Assembly (NCBI GenBank): GCA_964057225.1
Contig: OZ059897.1
Span: 13,950,001-14,014,000 of the forward strand
Source: Auanema rhodensis
Lineage: Eukaryota; Nematoda; Chromadorea; Rhabditida; Rhabditidae
Direction of reading: 5' to 3'
Length of the DNA stretch: 64,000 nucleotides
Shown: one piece after another, positions 22,481 to 35,849 of the stretch
Position numbering within the stretch: position 1 is the stretch's first letter
Layout: each line of letters begins with the position of its first letter
Program-made: the position numbers and the translations under genes
The notes under the pieces: generated by a model
Seen by the model: only the letters and a program-made list of their open reading frames with translations
Told to the model about the DNA's origin: nothing
The model's database searches: none

Positions 22481-25400
22481 ACAAATCTGTAAAAATAATG
22501 TTTGCCATAAGGTTCCTAAATAATTTTTATTATTACTTAGTTTCTGTTTCATTGGCTTTCTCACCATTTCAGTAATAACTAGAACTTTATACAATATCAA
22601 TAGTTAGCATTATCATTTACTACAATGATAGAATACTGCAAATCCGAAGTAATAAAAAAGAGATATTACTATATATGTATATATAATATATACTATATAT
22701 ATATATTTATATTTATATGTACATGCTTGTACATGAGATTGAAAAAAATGACAAACAATTTGGAAAGCTCGTTAAAAATAAATAAGATGATTTTGTTTTT
22801 CTATGTTAAATTATAGCTAATTATTATTATAAACATAATGAAGCACCACTTTTCCCTGTTCTTGTAAAATATTTTCTTATGTGCTTTACAATTTCCAAAA
22901 AAATGTTATAAGTTTATTGAAAAATTAAAAATATTCTAATTTAAAATATATGATCTTTTTTTTTCTCATCTGATTTGTTCAGAGAAAATGAATGGGAAAA
23001 TACCTTCAAAGTTTCAATTAAAATTACTAATGAAAGTTAAATGAATTTCATGAAGAAGTGAAGGCTCAACGATCACATCTATAAAATTCCACCGCTGATG
23101 TCTCCAAAGTTAAAGTTTTTACCCGCATCTGTATACATTCACAACAATTTATATATATACATATATGCATATGTATAATAGTTGCAGAAGAAAATTGTTT
23201 TCGAATTTATTTTTGAAAGTAATAATTTGTTTTCGTTATATAGTGTTCATTTGCCTAGCACCGTATAAGGTTGGTCTCACTAACTATAAAGAGGAAAACT
23301 TGGAATCTATAACTAAAAATAGCCTCAAGCATTCTAATTAGGTAAGCTATTTCTCAGATTTCGTCTGTGGCAAGCAGAATATACGAAAACTAGTATTCAA
23401 GAGACAAGCTTCACTGCTTGTCGTATGTTGTCAGCTAAAACGACAGGTCGGAGACATTGATGCAGCCATGTTGGATGCTTCTGAAGCTTGTACAAGTTCT
23501 TGATTTGCTTCATATTGCATATGTCGTCATGATTCTCTGACAGCAAGCATGGAAACACACATCAACCGCAGTCGTTATAGCAGAAATATGGCTTGAATTT
23601 CTTGTTATCACGTGTACATGAGTCAGTTTGTTCTTCTACTTGTTATCATCGTCATTATCGATATCGTCATCATTATTATCGTCGGTGGTTACTCCCGTCC
23701 GGAAGGGTACAGTCATATCTATAATAACAGATTGATAAAATTCGATCCGTAGGAAACTTTCTACCACTTCTTGTTTTCTCTTTCATCTTTGTCCGTTTCT
23801 TCACTTTCTTCACATAATTCGCTCAATTGAGAATCATTTTCACTGAAAAGAGAAGAAACTGATTATCAATAAGTTTAACGAGAGCGATTGAAATCGGATT
23901 TGGTTAACCTCATGACACGAAGATATAATTGAGAGAAGAAGATCAGAAAGGAAAACGTGCATGATGCCTGTTGACTCAATTGCTAAGGCGTCCGTCTTAA
24001 AATTCTGTCACCGATTCTTTGTCTCGTTATTTTCCCCCAAATTAGCTCAAATTCAAAATATCACTTTATATATATATGTGTGTATATATACTTTATTATA
24101 TAGTTATAATTCATCTATGATTTTATATAAATTCTTTGAACAAAACAAGGAAAGACAATTGAAATGTTTGTTTGATAATGAAAAACCTTAGCAACTTGTG
24201 TCACCATCTTGTTTTTGAAAAAAAATTGAACACAAACTTTCCTTTTGACTTATTGTTTTTGTTTCTAACAACAACTCGAAACATCAGCAATTTAAGAACA
24301 GATCTGTCAACTACTATTTCTAGTTTTCATTTAAAAGTTTCTGTCGCAATCAAAGTAAAGTCAGTTGTAGAGCAGTTACCATCAAGTTTTTAGAAAATAG
24401 TTTTCTAATTTGAATTGAATTAAAAGTAAAAAATGAGATTATTCTCAAAAGATAATATTAGAAAAATTGTTTCCCTTGAATGAAGTATTAAGCAAAAATT
24501 TTGGAGAAAACGTTTATTTTCCAATACTTTTCCTCCTTAATGAAATTAACGTTACGGCTTCTTTGTTTTGCTATTCAGATTCTGATCATTAGATGAATAT
24601 TCAATTTTCAACATTTTGCCTTTGAGTTCTCTGAATTTTTCAAATATGAAGCAATGTGGCTAGAAAATGATTCAAATTTAAATTGTTCTTCTTCGAATCT
24701 AGGAATTGTTCCAATCAAATTGTGAACTCTTGAAAAGTGCTTAAGCATCCGTGTGTAGGCGTGTATCATTTTCTAAACATGGAAACTTACATCATACAAT
24801 CGATTCTTGACACCAAATAAAGAGAGAAGGGAAGAGGTAATGATAGGGTGACAAAAGAAAAGAGAAAAACTGTCAAGAGAACGAGAGTACCAAGGCGAGA
24901 AGGAGAGAGAGAGAAAGAAATTAAATGTTGAAAGAGATAGTGAGAAATAGAAGTGTCTCCACGGCTCCAGCTGTCAGAAGCAGTTCAGTGTCAGACAGAA
25001 GCAACACAGTGACGACGGCGGTTCTGCTGTCAACGATAACAGTTCCTGTTGTTCTCAGGAATGCTGAAAAGTTTCGCAGCTTCGAGAACTTTTCTTGAAA
25101 TTTACTTTCAACATTGACCTTTAATACAACAATGGTATGCCATTTCAAAATAAATTCATTTAGATATTTCCTAAAATAGTTTATATTTTTTTGCTGGCTA
25201 ATATTACAAAAGCTATTACATTCCATTTCTCTATTCCATCTCAGCATTTCTATATGTTACGTTGCCTGTCTTTCGTCTACAATCATTACGATAAACATTT
25301 ATTGAAGTTACTGTGCTATGCTTTGTATCAAAGTGACAATCTAGAGAAGAGAATAAGTCAATAAAAAAAAAAGTCATGAGAGACAGTTTCTAAAATTTGG

Positions 25401-26670
25401 GTATATTACAATAGATGAAGCGGTCTCAATCCCTTTTTTTTTCGATTGAACCTTTACTATGATACGACCTTCTTACCTTTTTCTACCATACCCCTGTGTC
25501 ATTTTTCTTTTTATGAAATATGTATGCATGCATATGTATATACTCATGTATGTAAACACTAATTTGTATATATACAGATTTTTTTTTCCATTAGGGAGGA
25601 AAAGTGAGTATTCTATTGAGGAGAAAGGAACACAAACCAATATACAGGAGCGCAAGACAAAATACCAAAAAAAAAGAAGAAGAATAAGAAGAAGAATTTA
25701 TTATATATGGGTTTGTATTGCCTCTTTTCATTTTGGCTCTATTCGACTACCCGCTCTGTCTGTTCTACTGTGTGTCTCTTATCCCACTGTCTGGCAGTCT
25801 CACATTTGTTCCATATCTATTCCTCTTCAACTATTTCTTTCGTTCTCTTTCCTTTGTAGTCAATTCTATATACTATCGTTCTCAGTCCTGTATCTTAAAT
25901 GATGATGTATGAATTGCTATGTTCGTCGTGTGCTCTCCTGTTTTATTACACAGTCTCTGTATAACATTTCTCGTCTTTCGTATGAAATATGTGTCAGACA
26001 GCCTACGTAAGTATATTCTCTTTTGGCGTATATTTTCTTATATGGATATATACATATTCAGAAACTATATGCATATCAATCGTTGCATTTCTCAATTTCG
26101 GCTTTATTTCGTTTTTTTTCCGTTTTCACATATATTTCGTTTCATTTGCATTCTCCTTTTCATCAATTGATTCTGTTACATTTTATTTCATTTTTATAGT
26201 ATTTCTACTATTCTTCCTACTTCCATCTACATCAAATGTTATCAAAAAAAGCTTTGTACTCATTTTATTCTAAATGGCATAAGCACATATGACGTCAAAA
26301 TTATGACAGTTCTATTCATCGACAACCATCTATAACATGAACAATTATTACCGTTTAAGGCTTACATGCATCCAAAGAATCATTATCTTCATCCTTCCTG
26401 GTCTTCAAATGTAAATACCTCTTTCTCCAAAAAAAACAGCACAATAATTAGCTTGAAAACGAGTTTTTCTTTTTCTACTCCATCTAACTAATAACTATCC
26501 TCACACCTTTATAAAGTGGCTCAACAACCATAGATCTGGAAAACCTGCAACCCTATTAGAGAAAAACCTTCAAAGTAAGCAAACACTTCACTTCATCGCC
26601 AATTGCCAGTATTTTGAACAACTTTAGAAAAAAATTATTTTATTCCTAGTTCAAAGCTTAGTTTCTCTTT
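22481..26670. other. Gene desert, first part; no protein gene seen
   Basis: No exon of a recognisable family. The segment 23240-23620 is less AT-rich, with a small 7-bp stem (GACAAGC...GCTTGTC near 23403-23422). 24940-25060 is moderately GC-rich, and a 108-codon minus-strand frame there has no recognisable features. 25440-26270 is strongly pyrimidine-rich and gives only Phe/Ser/Leu false frames. Confidence 0.4.
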
Positions 26671-26748
26671 CCCACCTCGTTTTTTGGCCATTAATTGCCT
26701 AGTCATGACTTTGATTTTGTCTAAAAAACGAGGTAGGGATAATAGCAA
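26661..26748 (+). ncRNA. Strong hairpin, candidate small-RNA precursor
   Basis: The 5' arm 26671-26687 (CCCACCTCGTTTTTTGG) pairs with the 3' arm 26721-26738 (CTAAAAAACGAGGTAGGG). All 17 bases of the 5' arm pair: one G-U pair, and a single bulged A at 26735 in the 3' arm. The terminal loop is 33 nt. Size and pairing fit a pre-miRNA. No known microRNA seed was recognised in the expected register. An alternative 9-bp stem (CGAGGTAGG 26729-26737 with CTTACCTTG 26755-26763) competes with it. It lies 1.4 kb upstream of the let-7-like hairpin. A chance inverted repeat or a small MITE is possible. Confidence 0.4.
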
Positions 26749-28093
26749 AACCAACTTACCTTGATTTTCTTCAAATCGTTTTTTTCTTTTTAATCACATT
26801 TTTTATATCTCTTTACTCTCAATAAGATTTCTTTAATTCAATCTCATTTACTAAATTTATCTATTTAATAGCTTAAATCAATTATAAAGCAATCCTTCTT
26901 CAAATCATTGAGATGTTTTTCATCAGTTTTTTTTATTTCCAATTACTCGATCATCATTCAAGAATGCTAAGTTAATGCTCATGTGAATTGGTTATAAATT
27001 AATTTTAACTGTACGCCCACCATTATCGTGTTTTCCTTTTTCCACCAATTGTGTTATACAATTAGACGAATTTCAATAGCTCCTTCTTCATAATCCGGAT
27101 TTCAATTCATTTCTTTATATACTGACAGACAGAACGGTTGTCTTTCGCTCCGGCGTCATTTTCCGACGTCATCGTGATCATCATTCATCTCATGATATTC
27201 AGATGTGCACGGCAATAAATCCGTCCTTCCAAAGCCATTTGACCTTCTTGGAACAAAGATTTCACTTTTGAATTCATTTTTGGAATATATAAGTATAACT
27301 TCTATTTACTTTGGGGCTTTACAATTTTTCTTTTAAAGTCATATTTTTCATTCATTTTATGAAAAAAAAATTCGATTTGTTTTCACATATTTTGAATGAT
27401 TTTAAACATAATTCTATATTTTTAAATATAATTCTAGGTTTACAAACAAATAAATACTTATTCTCTTTTTTTTCTAATTTTCTATGTTTTATGAACAGAT
27501 AATTTTATTTTTTAATCATCTTTTCATTTGTCATTCATTCATATTACCATCCAACACATGTTTCGTTTTATTACGAACTTTTTTAATCTTTCTGAACACT
27601 TTAGTCAGCATTCTTTTCTTTTCAACCATTTTTTTATTATCCTGCTTCAATCAATCTCTCAGCTTATTTACGGTTACTTCTATATTTTAGTTCCATTCTC
27701 GCTTGAAATGCTTGAAATAGAAGAAAATACCATGGTCAAGATCATTTTTTCTTTTTTTTAGCCTTGTTCAATGAGATTCCGCTCTTTCGATGAATGATGT
27801 TCTTAATGCTCTTCAGCTGCTACTGTCTTACGAATTCATTATGTTTATTCTTTTTCAGGATATCCGGAAACTGACCAAAAAATGGTCCTGAAGTGATTGA
27901 TAGATTATTTGTTTATTTTTCTGTCGCTATTTATTTGATTATCAAGCTGCCAGTCACCCAATTCTTGTTTTTTTTCCTCTTCAGGAGTTTTTTCCTAGGT
28001 TTATAACTTGAAATATGCATAAGATCAATGAAATCTCCTTCAATGAAACTCATTACATCTTAACATGATATGAAAATTTTGGAACATAGAATT
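26749..28093. other. Gene desert between the two main hairpins
   Basis: T-rich, low-complexity sequence with Phe/Leu false frames. A 7-bp inverted repeat (TTCAGGA...TCCTGAA) lies around 27856-27890. The whole interval could belong to one primary microRNA transcript, which is inference. Confidence 0.35.
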
Positions 28094-28173
28094 GATTTGA
28101 GGTAGTATGTGTAAGTCAGCGGAGTTTCATTTATAATTTTTTTATCTGAATTTCTCTCGTACTGCTTCATATA
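28094..28173 (+). ncRNA. let-7 family microRNA precursor (mir-84-like)
   Basis: The 5' arm begins TGAGGTAGTATGTG at 28098, and the putative mature RNA is about 28098-28119. It has the full let-7 seed GAGGTAG and, from memory, shares its first 13 bases with C. elegans miR-84. The 3' arm 28146-28169 ends CTCGTACTGCTTCA. Pairing runs U98-A169, G99-C168, A100-U167, G101-U166, G102-C165, U103-G164, A104-U163, G105-C162, U106-A161, A107-U160, U108-G159, G109-C158, a mismatch, G111-C156, then GUCAG with CUGA further in. The loop is about 26 nt. Three G-U wobbles preserve the fold without copying the perfect complement, as expected of a selected precursor. The mature RNA lies on the 5' arm, as in all let-7 genes. 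Known role: heterochronic and developmental timing by repressing 3'UTR targets. No host gene is visible. Confidence 0.82.
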
Positions 28174-29921
28174 TATGTGATATTACTTTCATGATCTCCT
28201 TTCTCTCACTCTCGTTTACTTTCTCAATTTCTCTATATTTCTTTCATACTGACTTCGCTTGCACACCCTCCCCCTCTTTATTCTTCTTGTATATATGTAT
28301 ACACACATATGCACATATTCACGCTAACACAGATTTTTCTTTTTCAATCATCATCGTCTATACTCTCTCGTATACCTTAATACCCACCTATATCATAATC
28401 TAGTTTCTAAAACTGACGAGAAGTAATGGTAAAGAAACCGATATGTGCATTTTTCATATTGAAAAGCTTTTTTTTTGCAATTATAATTTATGTTAAAATG
28501 AAGTACTACTCAATTGAAGTATGAATTCTTTTTTTGGCTCTTATTTCAATTAATCTTAAATTCTGATGAAAGAAAGATTAAGAACATTGTTGGAAACATT
28601 GAGTCTGAATTGCTTTCAATATCTTTGATATATGATTTTATATATTCTTTCATATTACCGTCAACTACTTCGCATACTCCTGACATCTGTTTCTTCGACA
28701 TTTTTTTTGAAAAATCTGTTTCTATGTATACACGTTGTCATGTCGTTGTCATATTCATGTAATGGCATTAGTTTTTGGAAGAAATGAAGTACTACGTGTA
28801 GAGAAAATAAGATGCATAAAACTGACTTTTTCATTGAATCTTTTGGAACTTCAACATAAGTCAATTTACTCACAGAATTTAATTCTTCGTAATCAAATAG
28901 ATAGTTACGCATACATACGTGTATTGGCAAATGTTCATGATACACTGATCATGGTTCTTATGTCATCTTTTTCCTCGCTTTCTTGTTCTTCTGCCATGTT
29001 ACTACCCTACGTTTGACATCGTAGTGTCTGATGTTGTTTAAGCAAACTTGCAGAATACTGCACAGCACGACGGCGATCACATAGGTATTCAGACGTATTC
29101 GAATGTCATTTGATTTAAAGAAAAACTTTGGTGGGTGAATATGTTTTCTCAATCTTGCTTCACTTATTCTTTCTTTCGAATCCCCCCCCCGCCTCTGTTC
29201 GCTTATTTTATTTTTAAACACTTTACAGTATAATTAAATAATCATATTTCAAATTTCTTGTCATCAATTAACTTTGTTTATGTACTTTCTACCTCATATT
29301 TCATTTGTCTTCCGTATATCAACTATTATGAAAGTAATGAACACAAAATTACAAGGAAGTAATATTTTCTTTTTTTTTTGCAAAAGTTTTCAAATCTGGT
29401 TCATGAGCCTCCGATCATTGATGCTAACTAAATGATTATCTGCAAAATAGTTGAAACACAAGTATATACATACGTCTATCAGCTATATCACATGAATCTT
29501 TATACATACTAGTTCTCCAGAATCCTGACGACACGTTAAGCATTATGGTGATTTCATTCCCACTCAGTTAGCTTGCGGACTGATTCGTACAAATTGTCAC
29601 TTGAAGTGGAGAATATTTTGTTTTGCCCTGAAGGCATTAGAGCACAGATTTTTTTCTGCTGTTGCACATGCTTCATCTTTTTCTCTCCATTTGTCACGGT
29701 CGTCAGCTTCTTTTTGCTTCACATATTTCAGATTTCATCTTCATTTGCCTCATTACGGGTAGAGCTGTACGTTCCAATTCAATGTCCATAAGTGCTTAGA
29801 CCAGCTTTGTCAGTAACCGGATTCTCTTTCCTTTTATTTCTTTTTTTCTTTATCCCCCTCTCTGTTTCTCCGTATCTTTCTATATTTCCTAGTATGTGTA
29901 TCAACTCTGTCATGCGTAAGA

Positions 29922-29969
29922 TTACTGCTAACTAGGACTGTGCATGAGTGTCTGGCTAGTTTGCAATAG
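29922..29969 (+). ncRNA. Short hairpin, weak small-RNA candidate
   Basis: TGCTAACTAG (29926-29935) pairs with CTAGTTTGCA (29956-29965) with one mismatch. GAC (29936-29938) with GTC (29950-29952) extends the stem inward past a 3-nt bulge, leaving an 11-nt loop. At about 48 nt it is short for a microRNA precursor, and no known seed is seen. Confidence 0.2.
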
Positions 29970-32900
29970 GTTCTCAATGACTTCGTCTCAAGAATCCATA
30001 GGAGCAATTATGTCCCACAATTGGTACTGTCTATATACAGCTTAATCCTATGTTATTAATTTGTATTTTGTTGTCTTGTGTAGGATGCTCATGAGCAGAA
30101 TCATACATCCAATTAGGGAGGATCGTGGCCTCTATTCAGACGACTTCAGAACGTCATCTGTCAGCCCCAAATGTTTTGCTTATTAATCCTTAGCAAAGCC
30201 TTGACTATAGCCCTTGTGAACGATCCGGCTGTCTCCTAAGACATCTGTCTTCTTATTTTGGATTGGGATAGGCATTCATATTCTCGCGCCCTACCCTACC
30301 ACGTTCTTAATGAAAAATATTTCATTAATATCAATAGAAATTGATTATAAACTTCATAAACTTTAATTTAAATTTTATATTTCAATGTAAAAAAATATAT
30401 AATATATTTTTATTTTTGAACTATATGCAATGAAAAGTACAAAACACATTTTTTATGAATGTCCTGCCACAAACAGCCATTATCTTCGATTAGCTGATCT
30501 CAATCTAGCAACTATTTCCTTGTTCTGCTTCAGTAAATTTTCATTATATAGTATTCTTCTTTCTTTATTTCTTCTGAAGTTTTTTATAAGTTTCTTTTTC
30601 TTTCAAATAACTATCGTTGTTCTTCTTCATTAGATACAAAACCTTTATTTGAGTTCAACTCACGTCATCTCATCATGATGAACCATTAATTGTTGTTGAT
30701 CATTCGTCTTCTCTTTTTACTGTTTCTTCAATTCATGCTTATATCCGGCTCGTTTGTCTTCCTTCATCGCTGCCTACGCTAATCAATCTGCTTATTGTGC
30801 CATTGTCACCTGGTCAACAGTCGATTGTATCTTCATCTCATTAGTATGTGCCTTGTCCTCTTCATATTTCTACTTTGCTTTATTTCATTTCTTCTCTGAT
30901 CCATATTGTCGTTCTTCGTATAGCTCGTGTAGCTGGAGTGCTTGTGTGCTGTGTTGGCATAAGCTTCGGCGTCTACTTCTATTGTCTATCCACCAACCAG
31001 ACTCCTTAATAAAAGGCTATTGCTATGTTGAGAGCCACCCAATTCCTCTCTTTATATCAACTACTTACTCTCTCTCCCCTCTTTCTCTCATGCTCACCTC
31101 TCTTAATTTCTCTCCTTCCCTTTCGTTTTTTGTTAATGCCTTTATATAAAAATTTTTCACGCTCTTTTCATATCCTTCATTTTGCTTAGGATTCTCTTGG
31201 TACAATGTATTTTATTTTCCAAATATGAATACAGACATATTCTCACGAACGAGATCTTCATTGATCCATCTATAGATTTTCACCAAACCAATTCATGTCG
31301 CGTACAAACTTCCAGTAGCAAAACATCATTTGCTTGAATACATGTAGTCAGGCTTGCATACAAAAAATCTTTCAACGGAAGTCTACGTGCTAAACCATTG
31401 TACAGATAGACGTACATACAAACACACATAGCAGCAATCACTTTAACATCTCCGTCGACTTTACAAGCATCATCCTCTCGTTTGCCATCTCGTTGACTAA
31501 CACACTGCAATCATCGTTCCATCATACACGCCACTAGTCACCAACACCATCTTCATCTCTATGTCTTCAACACGTCTTCTCAAGCTTTAGCTGCTTCAGT
31601 TATTTCATAAAACACTCGACCGCATATGCATGTCCTCGTCTGCGTTTTAGTAAATGGTGAAATAGATGGAATTCCATTTTCTTCATATCCTAGCTGCTCT
31701 CGTAGCACACGGCTTTCTATTTCTATGTCGCGTTTTGTGCTATATTCTTTTTTTGTCATGCACGGAACCTGGCTCACATAAGACCAAATGCCCTCCTTTT
31801 CAAATCTGATGCCCTTAGAAGACAACTTCAGTTACTATTGCTGAGACTACTAATACTCCATTTACGATTATTTTTATTTTTACTAAAATTATTACTAAAC
31901 TACAACTCCAATGTTATTTTTATTATATATAAGATTGATAATTGCACACATTTTGCCTATACGTCATACTTATTTTACATTTTGTTTTTATTGTTTTTTT
32001 TCCTTCTTCTCAGTTTGGTACCTCTCAGTTCCAAAACCACTCTGTAGGAAATGGGATTCAAGGTTAAACGTTTACTTCTCACGTGGACATTCTCAATGAA
32101 TATGTTCAAGGAAATGTGCCTTTTTCAATCTTTGCAAGATATATTTCTTTTCGTTATTTATTTTTTTTGCATAACTGACGTAAAATGACAGTAAAATTTG
32201 AATAATCCATTTCACAAATGCTTCGTGTCTTCTGTGAATGTATAACCTTGTAATTTTTCTCTTAATGTTTTTATTCTCACTGCAACCATATTGCCATGTT
32301 AGTGCTAAAGCTTAAGAAAAGTCTGAAAGTCTGTCTTTCCTTCTGTTCCTTTTGAGATTTAGAAGAAAATGTGCTAGCATTCAGAGCCGACAAGCAGTTT
32401 ATAAAGACTAATTGAAAAATCGTTTTATGTGACAGAAATGGACCATAGAAAGCAGGAGGAATAAAGAATTTGTATGACCGAGAGAGAGAGAGGGAGAGAA
32501 TTATAGAAGAAAAAGAGAGATGAAGACTGAGTAAGATAAAGCTCAAAAAAGACGAAAGAGGTTGAGATTTAAGAAATAATAAAAAAATAGTGCAAATGAT
32601 ATAGAGTCATATGAATTAAATGTTTTTCGCTCTATGTGCGTAAAAACAAAACCAGGCAGTATAATCGTAATATACGAAATTGAAAAATCGGTAAAGCTTG
32701 GGGTTGTTTAAGGAAATATGAAAAAAGGAAATGGACTATAGACTACCTAAAAAGTATAATTCGTGTTAAAATGAATTATTTCATTTTGGATGAATTCATA
32801 GAAAAAAGTGAGATTGAAAGAAAAACTGCGCAATGAGGAGATTTAGGGGAAAGGAAAAATACTATAACCGGAAAATGGAGAATGATACACATGCTCAGAT

Positions 32901-35778
32901 TAAGAAACAAACAAATCTTGAAACAGCTTCTTAAAAAAGAAAAATAAGAAGGTGCTAAACAGAAGAGAAACGATTTTAATATTTTTTGCATTATGTTCAG
33001 ACGCCCCAACTTAAATTAGTTTATAATTTTCATATCTGATGATGTGTACACAACAAATTTAATGATTTGTCATATTCTAGAACATGCTAGTTGAAAAAAA
33101 TTATTTTCGAAACTCTTTCTCTCTATTTTTTACTTATTCTCTCTCTTTTTCTATCTTTCCATCTTTTACATTTCGCCTAACTGTCTGATTTGTAATCTGT
33201 ATGCTGTCTACACGCTTTGTTACCAACTCTCAACAACTGGCTTGTCTAGACATGTTTTATCGTCAGTGGTTTTGATCTATGGATTCAAAATAACAAGAAA
33301 GCAACCTTTAGATCACTCTAATCTTAGATTTTTAACATTCTTTTGCGTGTATTCTTTTCTCACTCAGTCCATATATAGGTTGCCCTTGATGTAACTAAAT
33401 TAAAGATGGTAAATATTTTGTCTTTACCCCAGTCAGTCACGAGAAACTTCGTTCAACAACTGTATTGAAATAAGTACAGTTATATCTTGAGACTTCTAAT
33501 TTCTTGAAGTCTTAATTATTTTTAATAGTTTACTTAATAGTTTGTTTGTCGTACTTAAATGGAATGTGGTTTCTTTGATCTATAATTTTAAAATGTTTCT
33601 TATTTCAGAGTAATAGCGATTCAGCATTAACTGTAAATATTCAGCTTGTAAGGTGTATGACAAACATGGTTCCTCTTTTCTTTTTTTTTTAATTTTATAT
33701 ATTATATTTACTATCTATATTGAAGTGTTTTTCTTTCTCTTCAACTTCCAGTTTCGTTAACCTGTTCTTTCAAAAACTTTTTTTTATAAATTACCAAATC
33801 TGTTCCAATTATTGCGTTCACATGATTAAAAGCGTCATTATCATAGAAATAGTACACACATCCTCAATATTGTTTTATTATAAACACATTCAAGTGAAGG
33901 TGTTCCGTTAACACAAGATCTCAAGATATTGAGAAGAAATGAACTAGCAACGAGGCGTATTTAAGTCGTTTTTGCTACATTTTACTAGTATTCTCTTAGT
34001 TATCTTCCATATTTTCTGCTGATAAGATTAACTACATAATCTGACAGTGTTTCACATTTTTCAGTAAAATCCCTGATCACAATATCTGCTTTTGCCCTGA
34101 GAAAGGGCATCACAGCTTTGACAAATGTCAATAATAGGTTTCAAATGCATCGTTTCATGTCTACTACAACCATATCTCTTCTTTTCGACATTTCTCTCTC
34201 TCTCTATCTCTCTATTTTAGAATTTTTCACTATTCCTTTTTTTCAACCTTACTTGTATGCTTTCCCAATTTCAGCCTTCAATGCTTCTTTTTTCATATAT
34301 CCCAATGACTGGTAGTGTATCCACAAAGTCATGACTGCTCGTAAGAAATCTGAGAGTAAAAAGCCAGAAGAATTTGACTAGCGAACATGAGATATCCGGA
34401 TACAAGTGAAGTCAGAGTGAATCCGTCTTCATCGTCCTTGTCTGCAAAATTAAACATAGGCCGATCAGTTTCCGTTTTAAAGATTCCAATCATTTCATTG
34501 GAATATATAACTTCCCATTTCAAATTGATATGATTATTTTGCTAAGCACACATCTGGATAAGAATTTACTGAACACGGTACAAAAACAATTTTTATCAAG
34601 CATGGTCATTGTGTTTCTCAAGATTATAGTGGTTTGCTAATAATCTCATCTCATTCACTTATCATTCCTTGTTGATTTATTTCTTATTCTGTTCTTCATT
34701 TCTTGTTCTAACTAAGAGCATGAACCATCAAATTACAATAGCTTTTATTGAATTGTGTACAAATTATTGTGATAACCGAGTTTTATTCATGTGCATATAT
34801 CAACTAGTTGGATGTCATTAGTGATTTATCTACGATAACTATATTTGTTTCTTCAAAGCAACCGCGGTTTCTGACCTTTATAACAACATTAGTAACGTTC
34901 CTTATATGGAAATCACAGAAAAGGCAAACTGCGTGTGTTTAATTGAGAAACCAAGCGAGCTGAACGAGATTCGTGTCACAACGAAATCAAGGCTTCAATT
35001 ACATAGCAGTGGTAGCATTTCAATCTTTTCGCCTTAGTTAGAAGTTGGTAGCAATTTTGGACAACTGGCCTTTCACCATCTTCCGGTATTTGGATGCATA
35101 GTCAAAATCTTCTAACAGCAGCAAAGAATGCACGATCTTAATTCCTATGATGTTGAAGTTTAATATGGATGTCCCATTATTTTCTAAATATAATAAGCTT
35201 CTAAAATATATACCTGTGGGCTCTTTTCTAAATGTGGCTTACCACGGGTTACCACGTACACGGTAGGTTTCTTTATATCACCAACCGGTTGTGAATGAAA
35301 GTTCTGACTCCGCCAGCATCTCCTTTTAATCGAAATCTTTGTATTTAATCCTCAGCCCTCTTTCTAATATTACGGCGTTCTTTATATATTTATACATACT
35401 ATGTGGTCTTCTTCTCTTGTTATCTCTTTCTATGTCTCTTTTTACTGAACAGAGAAGAAGAAGAAAGAGGAAAATAGGAGAGTGAGAGAGAGAGAGAGAG
35501 TTGGATTAGAAAAGACTTCTGGGTATCCACATTACGTCCCTAGAACAATCTAAACCTCTCTGAATCTATCTATATATAAAGCTGACTGCGATTTCTCTTC
35601 TCCTGCCACTGCCATCAAAATATTGCTCTCATGTTTCGCGTACGCTTATGGCTTGAGAGAGAGGAAGAGAGGGAGGAAAGAACGAAAGAAAAAGAGATTC
35701 ATGATCCAACACCCATACAGCAGCTCTTCGCTACTGAACTGACTCCCTCAAACACATCACAATATTTCTTTTCCCCTT

Positions 35779-35782
<4 letters not shown>

Positions 35783-35843
<61 letters not shown>
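35783..35843 (+). repeat. (CT)n microsatellite
   Basis: About 60 bp of uninterrupted CT dinucleotides in the pyrimidine-rich desert. The motif is complementary to the (AG)n array at 12187. Confidence 0.95.

Positions 35844-35849
<6 letters not shown>

Noticed and set aside
23257-23280. TAGCACCGTATAAGG, resembling the mir-83/29 family
   Set aside because: Seed differs at one base and only a 6-bp stem with a 3-nt loop can form.
24921-25247. 108-codon minus-strand frame in mildly GC-rich DNA
   Set aside because: No family match or plausible splice partners, though the composition is less biased than in its neighbours.
30754-31149. 131-codon plus-strand frame
   Set aside because: Ser/Tyr/Phe-rich reading of pyrimidine-rich DNA, no domain, no neighbouring exons.
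33458-33512. Two tandem 7-bp stem-loops (AACTGTA/TACAGTT and AGACTTC/GAAGTCT)
   Set aside because: Short stems of this kind are expected by chance in AT-rich DNA of this length.
33556-33580. TGGAATGT, the mir-1 seed
   Set aside because: No pairing arm upstream and the rest of the sequence differs.
34095-34130. lin-4-like CCCTGAG and mir-2-like ATCACAG seeds in one place
   Set aside because: Only a short GCCCT/AGGGC stem is present, and no complementary arm for either seed was found within about 80 nt.
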